Shown here: piece by piece, positions 10,826 to 22,874 of the stretch
Numbering within the stretch: the stretch's first letter is position 1
How the letters are laid out: each line of letters starts with the position of its first letter
DNA from: Membranipora membranacea
Taxonomy: Eukaryota > Bryozoa > Gymnolaemata > Cheilostomatida > Membraniporidae
NCBI GenBank assembly: GCA_914767715.1
Contig: OU612074.1
Location: 17,158,062-17,222,061, forward strand
DNA: 64,000 nt
Direction: 5' to 3'
Notes under the pieces: generated by a model
The model's database searches: none
What the model was told of the DNA's origin: nothing
Seen by the model: only the letters and a program-made list of their open reading frames with translations
Position numbers and translations under genes: made by a program

Positions 10826-13800
10826 ATGAGGCTTCAAATTATTCTAGCTTTCTACCTAGCCGCTGCTGTCATGGTAAACAATCTTTATAAAGTCATGCAT
10901 TTCTCTTGTCAAATAGAATCAGCTGTAATGGTCACTAGCTTAAATCGTCAATGCTTGTAATGCAGTTTCCACGTTGCTGTATTGCCATGTAATCATGTTG
11001 CCACGTTGCCATGTTGCCCTACTGCCATGTTTACCCTGATGCATTTATGTTAGGGCAACAAGCAATGTAAAAATGAAGATGATTGTGCTGACTCAGAATG
11101 CTGTGTCCGAGATGTGCACGGATATAATCTGAGATACGATCGCTGCGTACCAAACAAAATTAAGAAGGGTGAGTCTTGACAAATAAACCATCTAATCACA
11201 GCCAATCAGTGACATTTCTGACATCAGTGACGTCAGCGACATTATTCACGTCAGTGATATCAGTGACATTCAGTGGCATCAGCGACATTAGTGACACCAG
11301 TGACAATCAGTGACATTCAGTGATATCAGTGACATTCAGGGCATCAGCGACATTAGTCACGTCAGTGACATTCAGTGATGTCAGTGACAATCAGTGGCAT
11401 CAGCAACATTAGTGACACCAGTGGAATTGAGTGACATAACTTTGGTCATAGGTTAAATAGTAATGAAATCTATGCTATTAATTGCCGCTGAAAACTGAGA
11501 CCTTGATAGATGGAGACCTTACCTAATTTCTTAGCAATCCATGCAACGAAGGCAATCAAATGAAACGGTATTTAGTGGACCATTCTCATGTTGCTGTATG
11601 AACAGTACAAATTCATCCTCAAAGGCATTTAATCTACCTCCTGGTCATCCATTGCTGTCGCATATTTTGATATTTTCTTGCCCAAAAAAAATTAATTTGA
11701 ATAACATGAAGCCAATAGACAGACTAAAATTATGTCTGCTCAGCTGTTTTGGATAACCTACAGAGGATAGCGATATCAACAGCTACTTATCGACACGGCA
11801 CATCTAAGATTATTTTATTCATGACTTTACCGGTGGGCCTACCTACTTGAGATTCCCAAGATTATTTACAAACATATAGCATACAGGACACTCAACTCTT
11901 ATAAGAACATCATCTCTGACATTAATCCAATGCAGACATGCCCTGAGTGTTATACCACCAATGATGTATTATATTTTTCCAGGTCGTGTTTGCTACCCTA
12001 CACATGATATACCTTGTGGATGTGCTGCTGGACTGGAGTGCATCAGTCAAATGAAGATGAAGCATTTAAAGGTCCTCAATCTTCTGGCAAAAGTTGTATT
12101 AGTTGGGTTGGCTTGGTTGGTTAACTACCCCACAAATCACAGCCGACATGTTGACCTTTTTTTTTTGGTTTTCTTGGGAGCAAATGATTATCAATACCAT
12201 AGTCGTTGAGTGAACCACGCTCTCTGCCAGCATTTTAACGCACTTGTGAATAGTAATCTAGTTTTATCCACTCTGACTACATTTTGAGAGTTGCAGAATT
12301 TCCAACTCAAATTATTTACAGGAAAACCTTAGAAAATTTGGGATTGAACTCAATATTCTAAGTTCATGAGGGATGTTAAACCATATCGCTAGTCATATTC
12401 ATCACCCAGCACGGTGATTTTACTCCCTGATTTTGACAATTGTTTTTCGGCCTTTTTTGCGGTCAATTTGACCATAAGGTGAAAATTCTGAACCATATAT
12501 AAAATTCAATGTGCGCAAATTTCCAAGACTCTTGTGCAACAGTTTAATAAAGTAATAAAGTGATGACTGCGATTCCAAACAAATAACCAAATAGAGCCAC
12601 AGAATTTGTGAGACTCTAGTATGGTTTGGAACAACGAGAAGGCATCAAAGTTGTGACACTGTTTGGTGACTGCTGCTAGAGTTTAAACTACTGCTGCCAC
12701 TCATACAAATATTGAATTCTGCATAGCTCCAAGATAATTAATTGAGACTTAAATCTCATAATTGTCACCTAATGGACAAATAATTTGCACAAACTGATCT
12801 TCAAAATCAGGGCATGAAATCTATGCACCACCTTATGACGTGTACAGTGTGCACTAGTAAGATGGTAACTACTTCACCTGATGCGGTAGATAATTAATTT
12901 CATGCCCTAATTTTGACGATCAGTTTGTGCAAATTATTTGCTCATTAAGTGACAATGCTGAGATTGCAGCCTCATTTTATTAGTTTTGAGCTACACAGAA
13001 TTCTATAAGCACACATTTGGCTGTGTGGCAGCAGTGGTTTAAGAACTCCGTTGTTATTTAACTACAACGTAATTTTGGTATGGCTGGGATTAACTCTTAA
13101 GAACTTTTTGTGATATTAATTTTTTTGGCTTCACAGGGTCGTCCCAAAAGAAAAACCGTCACATTTACGCGTAATACATGTCAGAAGGTGGGATCCAGCT
13201 CAGTCAAAAGCGACGGTAAGAACTTAATATCTATTCTGCTGTTTGATTTTTCAAATACCATCCAACAGCCAGTATATAGGAAATACGCCATTGTACAAAG
13301 ATGCCTTCGTTAATGCTGTGTGTATGCTATGTTTAGTTGAGCTAGGCTTTAATTTTGGAATTGTGTAATAATATTTGCAATTCGCAGTCAGATACATGTT
13401 GCCAAAGATACACCGTGTAGATCTTATCGTTTTTCTTGGTATGTTCTTTATTGACACTAACCACCAATAGCGCAGTTTGTGAAAATTGAGATTCCATCCA
13501 GTTTTATATTGTTTCAAATTCATCAGGTACAAAGTCTATTCAGTTTTTCGCTGTTACAAACTTTTCAGATAGGAACGTGACGATAGGAGACTGCCCACCT
13601 GTAATTAGGGGAGTGGTCTCCCTTGGCAGTGGGTTATCATCCCTAGACCTAACACTAGGTGATGTTACCCATAGACTAGAGCTACCAGTGGGAGTCTATA
13701 ATTACCATACATACGGAAGTGATAAGAACTGCTCCCTCAAAGTAGAAATCAAAGGTACATACTATTACGTAACAGTCATGGATATATATGATTTTAGAGA

Positions 13801-13837
13801 TGATAGACATAATGAGCTGGCATTCTTTTGCCCTTAA
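10826..13837 (+). CDS. secreted ten-cysteine protein, prokineticin/astakine/colipase-fold-like
   Basis: Exons 10826-10873, 11054-11168, 11983-12071, 13137-13215 and 13569-13837 join in phase to 199 residues. Residues 1-16 are a signal peptide (MRLQIILAFYLAAAVM). Residues 20 to about 105 carry ten cysteines spaced C-x5-C-x4-CC-x13-C-x10-C-x7-C-x-C-x5-C-x24-C. That order, with the CC pair and the later CxC, matches the prokineticin, astakine and Dickkopf C-terminal (colipase-like) fold, a family of secreted cytokine-like ligands. The last exon adds about 89 residues with three cysteines that I do not recognise. The AVIT start that activates vertebrate prokineticin receptors is absent. Weakest splice site: the exon 3 donor AAG/gtcctc. 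The fold call is strong; function is inference. Confidence 0.75.
11190..11440. repeat. diverged tandem repeat of a CAGTGACAT-like unit
   Basis: The intron after exon 2 of the ten-cysteine gene is built of many short variants of 'cagtgacat / catcagcgacattag' in the same orientation. Units differ in length and by point changes, so it is an old minisatellite. Confidence 0.85.
12680..13045. mobile_element. MITE with long terminal inverted repeats
   Basis: Arms of more than 100 bp are inverted copies: the left arm runs from about 12680 to 12820 and the right arm from about 12900 to 13045. Matching blocks include ctactgctgccac, gaattctg, attgtcac and aataatttgcacaaactgatc. It lies wholly in the intron before exon 4 of the ten-cysteine gene. 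No coding capacity; exact ends and target duplication could not be fixed by eye. Confidence 0.75.
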
Positions 13838-14598
13838 TGCATTGCTGTAACAGGGGTGTACAGGTCGCTTCTTGGCCTATTGTAAGATCAAAGTGTCACT
13901 GCCAATGGCTGATTAGTGCCAGTTCAGTTTTGGCAGCTTGCTGCACACTCATGATTAGGAGGTCTTTTATGGCCTCACCTCTAGGGTGCATTCTAGTTTT
14001 CTAGGATGTATCACACTCTCAGTACGAGGACTCCGGGCAACTTGCGTCCCTCTTTAGGGGCAGCCCAATCTTCTGTTCCTTACTAAACAGCAACAGGGGT
14101 ATACATGTGTTCTTGAAGACCTGTACATGAAAGGTGGTCATTCTGACACAAAACTTTTTATTAATTAAAAAGTGTGAGGGATTTATAAAAAATCCGACTG
14201 GTGTAGTCAGTAAATGGAAGTTGATATTTTGAATATGTCAATATCTTCTGCTTACTGCCAATCCCATTTACTGCTGTTCAATCAGAAAGTGATTTTTTCA
14301 CGGAAAAAACCGTAGATATGCGATTACTAGAACAGGGAAAAGGCACTTGAGTCTATTTTATACGTTCTATATCGACCGATGTATATTGGGGTTGTTTCGT
14401 TCAGTCAACTGGAAACCCCGTGTTTGCATCATCACAAGTAGGAAGGAAAAATTTTGGCGCCATCCGCAACTTTCATCTTAAAAAGCTAACTTTTTTTCAA
14501 AATCTGGCTCAACTACAGCAGCACTGGCTGTCTGAGTATAAAATACTTCGGTCTGTATGATGGGTTGACGCATTATTATGTTCTGTATCCATTTTCAG

Positions 14599-15996
14599 AT
14601 TGCTTGTTGGTGAGACATGTGGATGTGGTGGCTAAATATGATATCGAGTGTTCTTTATTAGATGACAAACTCACTTCTTCTACTCTAACAAACTTAGCTA
14701 TTGGTAACATCAACCAAATACGACAGATATGCCAAAAAGGTTTGTGACTTAGTGTTTTCTACAAAGAAAACATTTCAGTTCTCTCTCTTTTTTAATGTTA
14801 AAATTTTTTTTGAAGAAGATCATGATGTGTAAAATACAATTATATATTAGTTCTAGAGACAATGCAAGCTGATTGTATCGAGGGCAAAGCCATTATGTAC
14901 ATTGAAGCCACTTGGGAATGAATAATTCAAGCTTGGCTCCTATAAAAAGGAGAGAAAACAACTACTATGAGAAGTTAATTCATCTTTACAAGTTTGGTAT
15001 TTTTGCAGTGTGTTAGTAGTGCCAGGTGTCAAGTGTCATGCCGCTCCCACCAACTGAAACACAATATCACATTCTAACTCATTAAAAGTATTGCCTTCTG
15101 GTAGTAATAACGATATAATATGTTAGACGGTGGGAAAATGTTATGTGGTTTACATGGTCACCATATGGGTTTGATTGAAGACCAGTTTTTTACTGTTAAC
15201 TGTTGATTTAATGTAAACTCTTTCTGATTTGATGACCTTAGCCATTCAACAGAGCACGATGTAAATACTTCTACTGGTCTGAGATATCTAATTTATATTA
15301 CCTATAGACTGCAACATACGAGCTCATACACAGCCTAAGCTACTGTGCGAGAACCACACCCTGACTGTTACCTACTCTACTGATATCACATTTGACGGCA
15401 CAGTAACACAAATACCTGATGATTTGTATCAAAGACTAACTGACCGATTAAATGGGGAGACAACATATCCTATTCTGGACCTGGTGGTCATCACAAAAAA
15501 TCCTCCGTAAGGCTTTAAAAAATAATCGTTCCATATCTGTGAATTGGGAAATGATAGATGTGCTCTCAAGATTTACCACAGCGCAAGGACAGTCTTTTTA
15601 TCAAATTAAACACCTTACCTCCTGAATGCTCGCAACCTCATTCTATAATGCCACATCACTTCTTGTTCTAATATGTGAGATCGGTTTTTACTGATACTTG
15701 ATGCATTTTATTGCAAAATGATAAATTTTTATTGCTCACAAGTGTCTAAGATTGAATTGATGCTAATTGAAAAGGAATTTTGAAAAACACTGTATTGTTT
15801 AGCTTGGCTTCAACATGGTCTTATGGCCATTATTAAAAAACAGCAGTCATTCTTAAAAAACAAATATTTCAATTTTCATTTTTACAGGCGAGTCTATCCA
15901 ACTAAGACAAAGTCAGGAGCTTATGCTGAGCTGGTGCTGACATCGTCATGTCTTCAGGATAAGAGGTACAAACCGGAAACAGACACCTGTATTTAG
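14599..15996 (+). CDS. three in-phase exons, alternative C-terminus or second secreted gene
   Basis: Exons 14599-14739, 15308-15506 and 15888-15996 have clean acceptors and donors and join in frame to a TAG stop. The first begins in the same phase as the terminal exon at 13569 (the codon is completed by G from the exon ending at 13215). Splicing 13215 to 14599 would give a 259-residue form in which the ten-cysteine domain carries this tail instead. The tail has cysteines spread through it and an N-glycosylation site (NHT), consistent with secretion. I do not recognise a domain. It could also belong to a separate gene whose first exon I cannot find between 13838 and 14598. Confidence 0.6.
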
Positions 15997-16519
15997 TTAA
16001 TTTTACTTTAATCTGCAAAGCCATTCATCTATGCAGTATGATTTTGGTGGTGAAGTTTAGTGGGAGTTAAATAAATGATCTATTTAAAGAAGGCTATAGT
16101 TGAATTGATAAAGAGGCATCATTGCGTTGAGGCTCTGGGAACAAAAACTCCTCATCATGCTATGGGCGGGTAATATAAACATTTTCTCAACTGTAGACTA
16201 ATTCTTATGATATGCCAATAAAGTATTAAAAAAATTATATTTGTACCTGTGAAATTGTATTCGAAGTGGTCTCCTTTAAATTCTCTCCACTCGATAACTT
16301 GGACCCAAAATAAACCTCACTATGGAACAGAGAAAAAGTCAAGCTCAAAGTGGTGTAGATTAGAGCTAAAAAGGCAAGAGACAACTCTCATCCTATACCG
16401 AAAAATAAAAGGCCAGCCACCCAATAAACCAAAAAAATCAAAACCTGTGGCCGCGTGACATGGCTAACGTTCCTGCCCTAAATGAATATATACATATAAT
16501 GAGTTAAAGATGATAGGTA

Positions 16520-16635
16520 AACAATGAATATGAGGGATTCTACAAAGCTTTGAAACAGAAGTTTTGTGAGACTTTCTGTAGCACCAAGTAATTTAAAGCG
16601 TTTTACTATGTACAATCTCTGCCGGGCCGCTGTTG
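16520..16635 (-). mobile_element. LINE reverse-transcriptase fragment
   Basis: A minus-strand frame reads RQRLYIVKRFKLLGATESL followed by LLFQSFVESLI. This matches the thumb region of non-LTR reverse transcriptases (typically 'qRLy.LkrL...G......lf.sfvesil'). Only about 35 codons survive, so it is a short dead remnant. Confidence 0.6.
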
Positions 16636-17128
16636 ATGAAACCTGTCCACAAAAGTTATTTTCCATCGAACAATGTAACAAATTTACTTTTTTTTAAAAC
16701 TCATGTTTTTTTAGCAACAAAATATCTAATATTTTGCTAACATTGTTTATCATAAATGGAATAGAAAGCACTTCATACAAGTTAAAACATAAAAGGTTAA
16801 AACATCAAGTATACTGGAAGCCTGTCCTGAATAAGGAGGATTAATGCTTGTTGCAGCAAATGTAGCCAGCTATATTATTACTTTTAATCAATGTCATTCA
16901 CAGTGTGCGCATAAAGAAAATAAGCAAACATATAGAGACTATGGAAACATCAATGCCCTTGTTACATGCTGAATCATTGCCTTCACCACCAACTGTTGTG
17001 GCATCACTATTCTTGAGCTGTGTGAGATCATGATGAGGAGAAAGAGGAGAAGGAGGAGCAGGAAGAAGAGTAGGAGCAGAAGAAGGTGGACTTATGATCA
17101 AATTCTCTAATGCATAACAGCTGTTACA

Positions 17129-17322
17129 TCAGCATACATTGTCCGGATCTTGTTCATGCCATAAACAGCGGTGTTCATAGCAGTAAGCCTCACATTTCCC
17201 CTCTTCAATAGCTTCAGGAAAATGGGTAGCAGACGGAGGTTGAACCTCATAATCAGAGACCCATGGATTCGGAGGATAGGTTGTCGAAGAGTAGTATTGT
17301 TCCAAAGGCGTACTGTATTTTC
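17129..17322 (-). CDS. terminal exon of an unidentified gene, duplicated at 22.7 kb
   Basis: A splice acceptor at 17323-17324 opens a 64-codon frame ending in TGA. The peptide is rich in tyrosine and proline (PLEQYYSS, TYPPNPWVSDY) and ends with a cysteine cluster (CEAYCYEHRC). A degraded copy of the same exon on the same strand at 22700-22874 shows that this is a real, once-shared unit. It lies downstream of the minus-strand fucosyltransferase gene. I found no upstream exon and do not recognise the protein; it might be an alternative 3' exon of that gene, which is unproven. Confidence 0.4.
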
Positions 17323-17478
17323 CTATAAATGATGAAAGCGTGTTTAGGATGAAAAGACGGGTTCGTCTCTGCTCATTGTTATATATTGATATAAAACTCC
17401 AAAGATTCCAATGAATGAGAATACATAATACTGATATCAGTTCATATTTTCGGTACTACATATTTGGCACAGTTACAG

Positions 17479-17612
17479 TAGGAGGTAGCTCAGTTGGTTA
17501 GAGCGCCTGCCCTCTGAGGCACGATACCGCTGCAGTCTACCGACTACTTGGCTCAATCTACGCCCCAGGTCTGCTCAACCTACATGCAAACTAAGAGCAA
17601 CTTAGCGCCGAA
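17479..17612 (+). mobile_element. tRNA-derived SINE, family S, truncated head
   Basis: Begins GTAGGAGGTAGCTCAGTTGGTTAGAGC (A box present), but the B box has been lost by deletion. The tail (ccccaggtctgctcaacct...gagcaact..gcgcc) matches the copies at 45.3, 50.2 and 51.3 kb. Confidence 0.7.
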
Positions 17613-18639
17613 TATGAAGGCCACACCCATAAGGCACCTTTATTTCTCAGTATTTGGCCGGAGACAATAACTTGGTCAACCTTGGTACTTACCAAATGTT
17701 TATGGAGGTTCTAAACATTTGCTGAGCTGACTCTGAATAGGAGACCACAAAACACTTTCGCATGATTTTCTGGAACACCAGATAGATTTGTCAACGTCCA
17801 ATCAGCCTGACAAAAAAATAAGCCACCCTCATTGCACTTGAGATGCTGGTGATGCCATTGATGATGAAATCATTGCCAGTACTTTTTTATTCTACATCAC
17901 TCTACCATTGAACAAAGTCTCCTGACAATGAAAATATACTTATTCTTAACTTATGAGGGAAAAATCAGTAATTGAATGTATTCGTTACCAGTATTTTATT
18001 GGGCTGGTAAAGCACTAGGATTAGATATACCCTAAACTCATGGATGAGAATTGGGGAAGCAATTTCTAACGCTGTCAAAATTTTTACTCAGAAGTGCCAT
18101 GCATTTTTGAGTGTAAAAATATCGCTGAACCACTGTGGAACTAGCTGCCATATATATGCCTTAGCCATCTTTACTATTATATTCTACAACTGACAGCCTA
18201 TTTATGTAACGGTCCTTTGTAAAAGTAATAAAATAAATTTTATCAATTTTGTTTTGAGCAAACCAAACATACATGTATATGTGTTGTATGCCTGAGAATA
18301 TATTCTACCTTGTTACATGGGAAACCTGCCGTTCTCCCCACCACCTACCAAAGAAGTAACAACAAATTGTAAAAACATTATTAAAACTATTGATACTATT
18401 TCACAGAGGTGTTAATTTCAATTAAAATTACTGATGGCAATTACTCTTGACAACAATGCAGAAGTCGACAGTTCCGTAGCTTTGCATGCAAAATGTTTTA
18501 TAATGGTATAAAACCTTACAATCCTAATGCAAACCATGCCTTATCTTGAAAAAAAGACACTGATGTTTCATTTGTCATGGTTTCCCTCGTTAGTGGCAGG
18601 ATGGTTGGAAAAGAAATTGATATAATCTCTTTGACGAAC
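17613..18639. other. intergenic, nothing recognised
   Basis: Downstream of the single-domain fucosyltransferase gene. I looked here for a second GT11 domain, which its two-domain relative at 32 kb would predict, and saw no trace. Confidence 0.4.
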
Positions 18640-18696
18640 CTTTCTGCGGATTTACAAGCTGTTCGCCAATTAGGCAGCTTGAGCAGCTCTGACCAT
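18640..18696 (-). pseudogene. decayed linker exon end, relic of a lost second GT11 domain
   Basis: Directly after the TAA stop of the minus-strand fucosyltransferase, the DNA still aligns with the linker of the two-domain gene (31528-31584). Shared blocks are ATGGTCAGA, CTGC.CAA.CTG, AACAGCT.GTAA and the donor CAGAAAG/GTT. The reading frame is broken by the stop and by small indels. This indicates the gene once read on into a further exon. Confidence 0.65.
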
Positions 18697-20811
18697 TTAG
18701 TAGATGACATCAGGAATACTTGAGGCGGCCGATGATTTCTCCTGTGGTTGAGTGTAAACAGGAATCCAATCAGGAAAATAAAAATTCTCATTACTGAACC
18801 CCTCAGCAAAATGTGAGCCGGGTTTAGAGAAGCTTGCGTGATAAAAAGTTTTACCGCCAGCGAGCCAAGCTGCCCACCATCCATAAGTGCCACCACTTAT
18901 AATAGTGTGATCACATTTAGTGAGAGTCGCAAAATCTTCGAACGCAGATCCGTGTAGAAAGTGTGTTTTGTGCTCGGAGGTTATGTTGTTTGAAGAGAGC
19001 ATTGCCTTAGCTTTAACAGGAGAATCGGAGGCAACAACAAGAATAATATCAGAGCTATTCAATGTTTGATTGGCTTTGTCTATAGCGGCTTTGTAGAAGT
19101 CTGGTCGAGCCATGACATATCCGAAATCTAGTGGTCCTTTGTCGAGTAAGTCACCTATCCTCATATGTATGCCTACTAAAATGGCATTTTTGGCGCTTAG
19201 GCTTTGTTTAGCCTTAGTGATGGTGTCTACGGCAAAGTTCTCATAGCGGGATGTGAATCTGAACACTTGACGTGCTGCCGTCTGTTGCGAGGCTGTCTCT
19301 ACATACCGCCATGATTGGCGATACCCTGCTACTGTATAGTTATCTTTAGGCATGTAATAGTTTGATGTATAATTGGTGAATCCAGGCTCACCTAAGTTAT
19401 ACCACCCTCGAAGTATTTTCGCAGGAAGAAGGGGTGCACTGCTGTCGAAGTATTCGAAAAGACCCTGTAGCAAATCGGACCACTCACAATCCTCTTTATT
19501 GTTCATGTCATTCTTGACGAGGACTAAAGTTGCGTTGTGCTCATAGGCAGCAGTTATGGCAGGTATCAACATGAACATCTTGTTTCCGATTCGAGGCTGT
19601 CCGCAAATCCAATCTATATAATAAAGAGAAAGAGAGACAAACTTTGCAGGGAGTGTGTTGACTTTAGTGCAAACAAGTATCAAAATGAATAAACAGTGAT
19701 TAACTCTTGGCTTTGGGCTCATCACTTCTAACTTAGAGGAGACATCATAATCGAGATTGTAGTTTAGCTACTTAGGGTATCGATTTAATGTTAACCTGCC
19801 TATATATTATGGGAATGATAACGTGTCAATATTAGCTAGTTAAATAATCACCATTTCAAGCCTATGCAAAATGGCAAACTTTTCCTCCTTCGAATACTAT
19901 GGGTTTGTTTATGAATTCTTGTCTCTTCGCCTTTGGGTACCCTGGTTCTCAGTACTTTTAAATTTTAGTTACCAACCAAGTAGCTACTGCAGTGCTCAAA
20001 GCTATATGATCTACCATTTAAAACATGATCAAATTCAGACCATGCCTTATGTAATGTGCCTGCATTTCCAGTAGCTTCAGCTCTACCGGCAAGTCCCATG
20101 GGAAAGGGGGGATAACTCTGGATCTAACTTGAGCTGCATTGACCATGTAGTAACTGAGCATAGACTTTGTAGTGGCTTTGCGCTACTGTGGAAACAAATG
20201 CAAGAGACAGAATCTCAGAATGAGCCTCATATCATATTAATTTTGGTAATGGCTTTACTCTTGGGCAGACCCCGGCAACACAGATTATAGGTAGATGACA
20301 AGTGATGTCTTTGAGCAACCGTAAATATTTTGAAACAGAAAATCTTTGTTACATTAAGTTAGTTATAATCGGTTATAAAAAACACCTAATTTTTTACTGA
20401 CGGTTAATGGAGAATGGTGGCATATCCTATACTGAAAGCAGATCATCAAGTACTAAATCACATATGTTCCCGATGTCTTTTACCTTTTTGTACAGAGATG
20501 AGTTGTTTCCCCATGAGACATGCGTCGCATTGTCGGCCACCAGGTAGGATAACAGGTAATTTTCTAGGTTTTTTCTGTTGTATGGAGTTCTCCCTCCCTG
20601 TATGGTTCTCCGCTACTGAGCTTGATGTCTGCTGTTTTGCACCATCTATAGAAGGTAGTTTCTTCATTTTAACTTTTTGAGATGTAGCAGGTTCAGAATC
20701 GAAATCTACCCGCTGTTGTGTACAACTATTGTAGTAGATAAATGTGATCAAACATGATACTATAATGGCTGCATGTATCCATCGGTGTCCGTACTGTACA
20801 AAGCCATTCAC
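18697..20811 (-). CDS. GT11 alpha-1,2-fucosyltransferase-like, single domain
   Basis: Exons seen: 20484-20811 and 18697-19613, joined in phase 1, giving 414 residues from the acceptor. A further 5' exon with the ATG must exist, because the first exon here opens at a splice acceptor with GTG. Topology is type II Golgi: a short tail, one membrane segment (AAIIVSCLITFIYYN), a hydrophilic stem, then the catalytic domain. GT11 motifs seen: GQPRIGNKMFM near the start, VGIHMRIGDLL (the HxRxGD acceptor/GDP-fucose motif) and SGGTYGWWAAWLAGG near the end. Members transfer L-fucose from GDP-fucose to the 2-OH of galactose in glycans. NxS/T sites suggest glycosylation. The C-terminus ends at PDVIY by a TAA that cuts off a linker present in the 29.7-32.9 kb gene. 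Confidence 0.85.
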
Positions 20812-22384
20812 CTGGTAATATGGTAAATAATTATCATAAGCAAAGTATTAATAATGCTTTTTATTAGCGTGTTTGAAATTCTGTAGCAATTACCTTGTGA
20901 AGCATATAAGAAATAATTGAGAATAAAAATGACTATGGTATTAAAAAGCATACTGGATGAATAAACTATTTAAGTACTTTAATGTTTAACATACATGAGT
21001 AGATGTCCAACAAAAGAGGCAAGGCAATCACGATCAGACAACTTCAACTCAGTTGCAGCATTAAAGGGCAACCAAGGTTTCGCAGCAATGCATTAATGGG
21101 TTGTAAATAATGTGCTGAGCAGCATCAGCTTTGTGCATTACGCGATGCACAACTCAACTCAAAGTAGTTGCTGACTCTAAGCTGGGTAACACTTCAGTTT
21201 AGGGGGAGGCTCCAAGACATTGTTGTGATGATGATAGAACACAGGCTAAATAATAACAGGAACAGGATACTGCTCTGTGGTATTCTATTTTAGCTGAATT
21301 TGAGTACCTGATGGAAGAAATGTTTAGAAGAATTCTGGCTGAATAACAATCCGAATTAGATTTAGTCTTTTTCCCTATGCAGAAGGTTTGAAACCCTGGT
21401 TACCCTTTAAGTGATAAGTGATGCTGACTAAAACTTCCAAAATCTCACCTTTCTATAAAACACATGATAAAACATCTTATCCTTAAGAAGCTTGCTCACT
21501 GTAACTTAGCATACTGAGTACTACTACTAAGGCAAATCATTGTTTCATCTTTTGGCACCAAGGAGTACCCCTCTGGCACACTATGTCAGAGATTACCATC
21601 AAACTGGTATGAAATAATCACAGAGTAGGGAATATTTCTTGGCCTATACATACATATTCTAGCAATATGTGAGTTGGGCATCTCATTTTCACAACTGATA
21701 ACATATCCCGCTGTGTTGATGACTAGATTGGGATAATTAGGCTATCAGCGCAATCAGAGCACTCAAATTAAAACAATCAACAAATAATCAGCTGGCTGCG
21801 CATGACTAAGATTGGGACTACATTGTGAAAATTGAGCCTTAGCCCGGGGACAGTCTGTCCTGTGTTCCGATCTCATGTCGCCAACTAACAGCTACCTAAA
21901 TCGAGTATGATCTTATTTACCTGCATTTGGAGTTTTTTGGCTGACTTTTGTCATTTAATTATTCATTATTTCTTTACTTTTGTTTTTATCTGAGCAGTAA
22001 GTATCCCACATGTCCTTTATAAATTATTTTCAAATGTTTGTAGTCTTTCACCAATAAACAATCAGGGTATAATGAAAATGATAACACCGATTACCTCAGC
22101 GTCAACTGGGATGGGTGAGTATATTGCCAGGGCCTCGGTCTCGACCATCTCAGTTATGGACACAAACGAGACCGAGAGTTATCATGCCACATTCACAGCC
22201 GTCATCACTATGGTTACCACTATGATTATGGTTATGGCCTGATTTCATAAACGGATTCAATAAAACCAAGCATACTGATGTGAGAAAAATTTTGATTGTC
22301 CCTTTTTTCTGAATAATTCTGAAATATACCCAACATCTAATAAATCAATCAACAATGTTTTATATGTTGCATATACATTGCATA
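20812..22384. other. region upstream of the minus-strand fucosyltransferase
   Basis: Should contain the missing first exon and promoter of the GT11 gene at 18.7-20.8 kb. I could not identify that exon. No other coding sequence supported. Confidence 0.35.
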
Positions 22385-22460
22385 AATTTATTACAATCAT
22401 CACTTTGCCTGCATAAGTATTAATTACTCATTACAGGCAAAATGATGATTGTAATAAATT
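22385..22460. repeat. inverted repeat with 27-bp arms
   Basis: Left arm from aatttattac to tttgcctg and right arm from caggcaaa to gtaataaatt differ at one position and flank a 22-base loop. Probably a small foldback element; followed by a CCCACAATGCAA motif typical of family Y at 22474-22486. Confidence 0.75.
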
Positions 22461-22699
22461 CATCAAGGGCTGCATGGTATCCCACAATGCAATCTTATAC
22501 AACTGGTAGTGAGATAAGACCCAGGATAACCATTATGATAATGTGTTAAAATCGCAATGGATACGCTGGGCTGAAGTTGCATTCTGGGTAAGCTGTCACC
22601 ACACATATACCCAGCCATAGCATGTTATGACTTTATCTTTGTCATTTAATCACACCGCTTGGAGTCATCTGACTTATGATGTCAAATAGTTCATCAAAA

Positions 22700-22874
22700 C
22701 AGTCTGGACCTTGCTCATATCAGTAGGTCTCACAATTTCCCTCACCAATGGCTGTTGGGAAAGGGTAGCTGATAGAGATTGGGCCTCGTAATCAGACTCT
22801 GTTGGATTTGGGGGATAGGTTATTGTAGACTGTAGAGTATGGTAGCGTTCGTGTGGAAAGGGTACTGTCTTTTC
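22700..22874 (-). pseudogene. frameshifted copy of the 17.1-kb exon
   Basis: The same acceptor (TATAG/GAAAA) and a block-by-block match to 17129-17322 on the same strand: TACTCTACAGTC, CCTATCCcCCAAATCCA, GATTACGAGG, GGAAATTGTGAG. Small deletions shift the frame, and a TGA follows within the conserved part. This is a decayed duplicate of an exon in the fucosyltransferase neighbourhood. Confidence 0.6.

Noticed and set aside
17479-17560. Functional tRNA gene
   Set aside because: The B box is deleted and the flank is the SINE tail.
18516-18896. 126-codon minus-strand frame overlapping the fucosyltransferase end
   Set aside because: It is an alternative frame over the end of the GT11 exon and the decayed linker.
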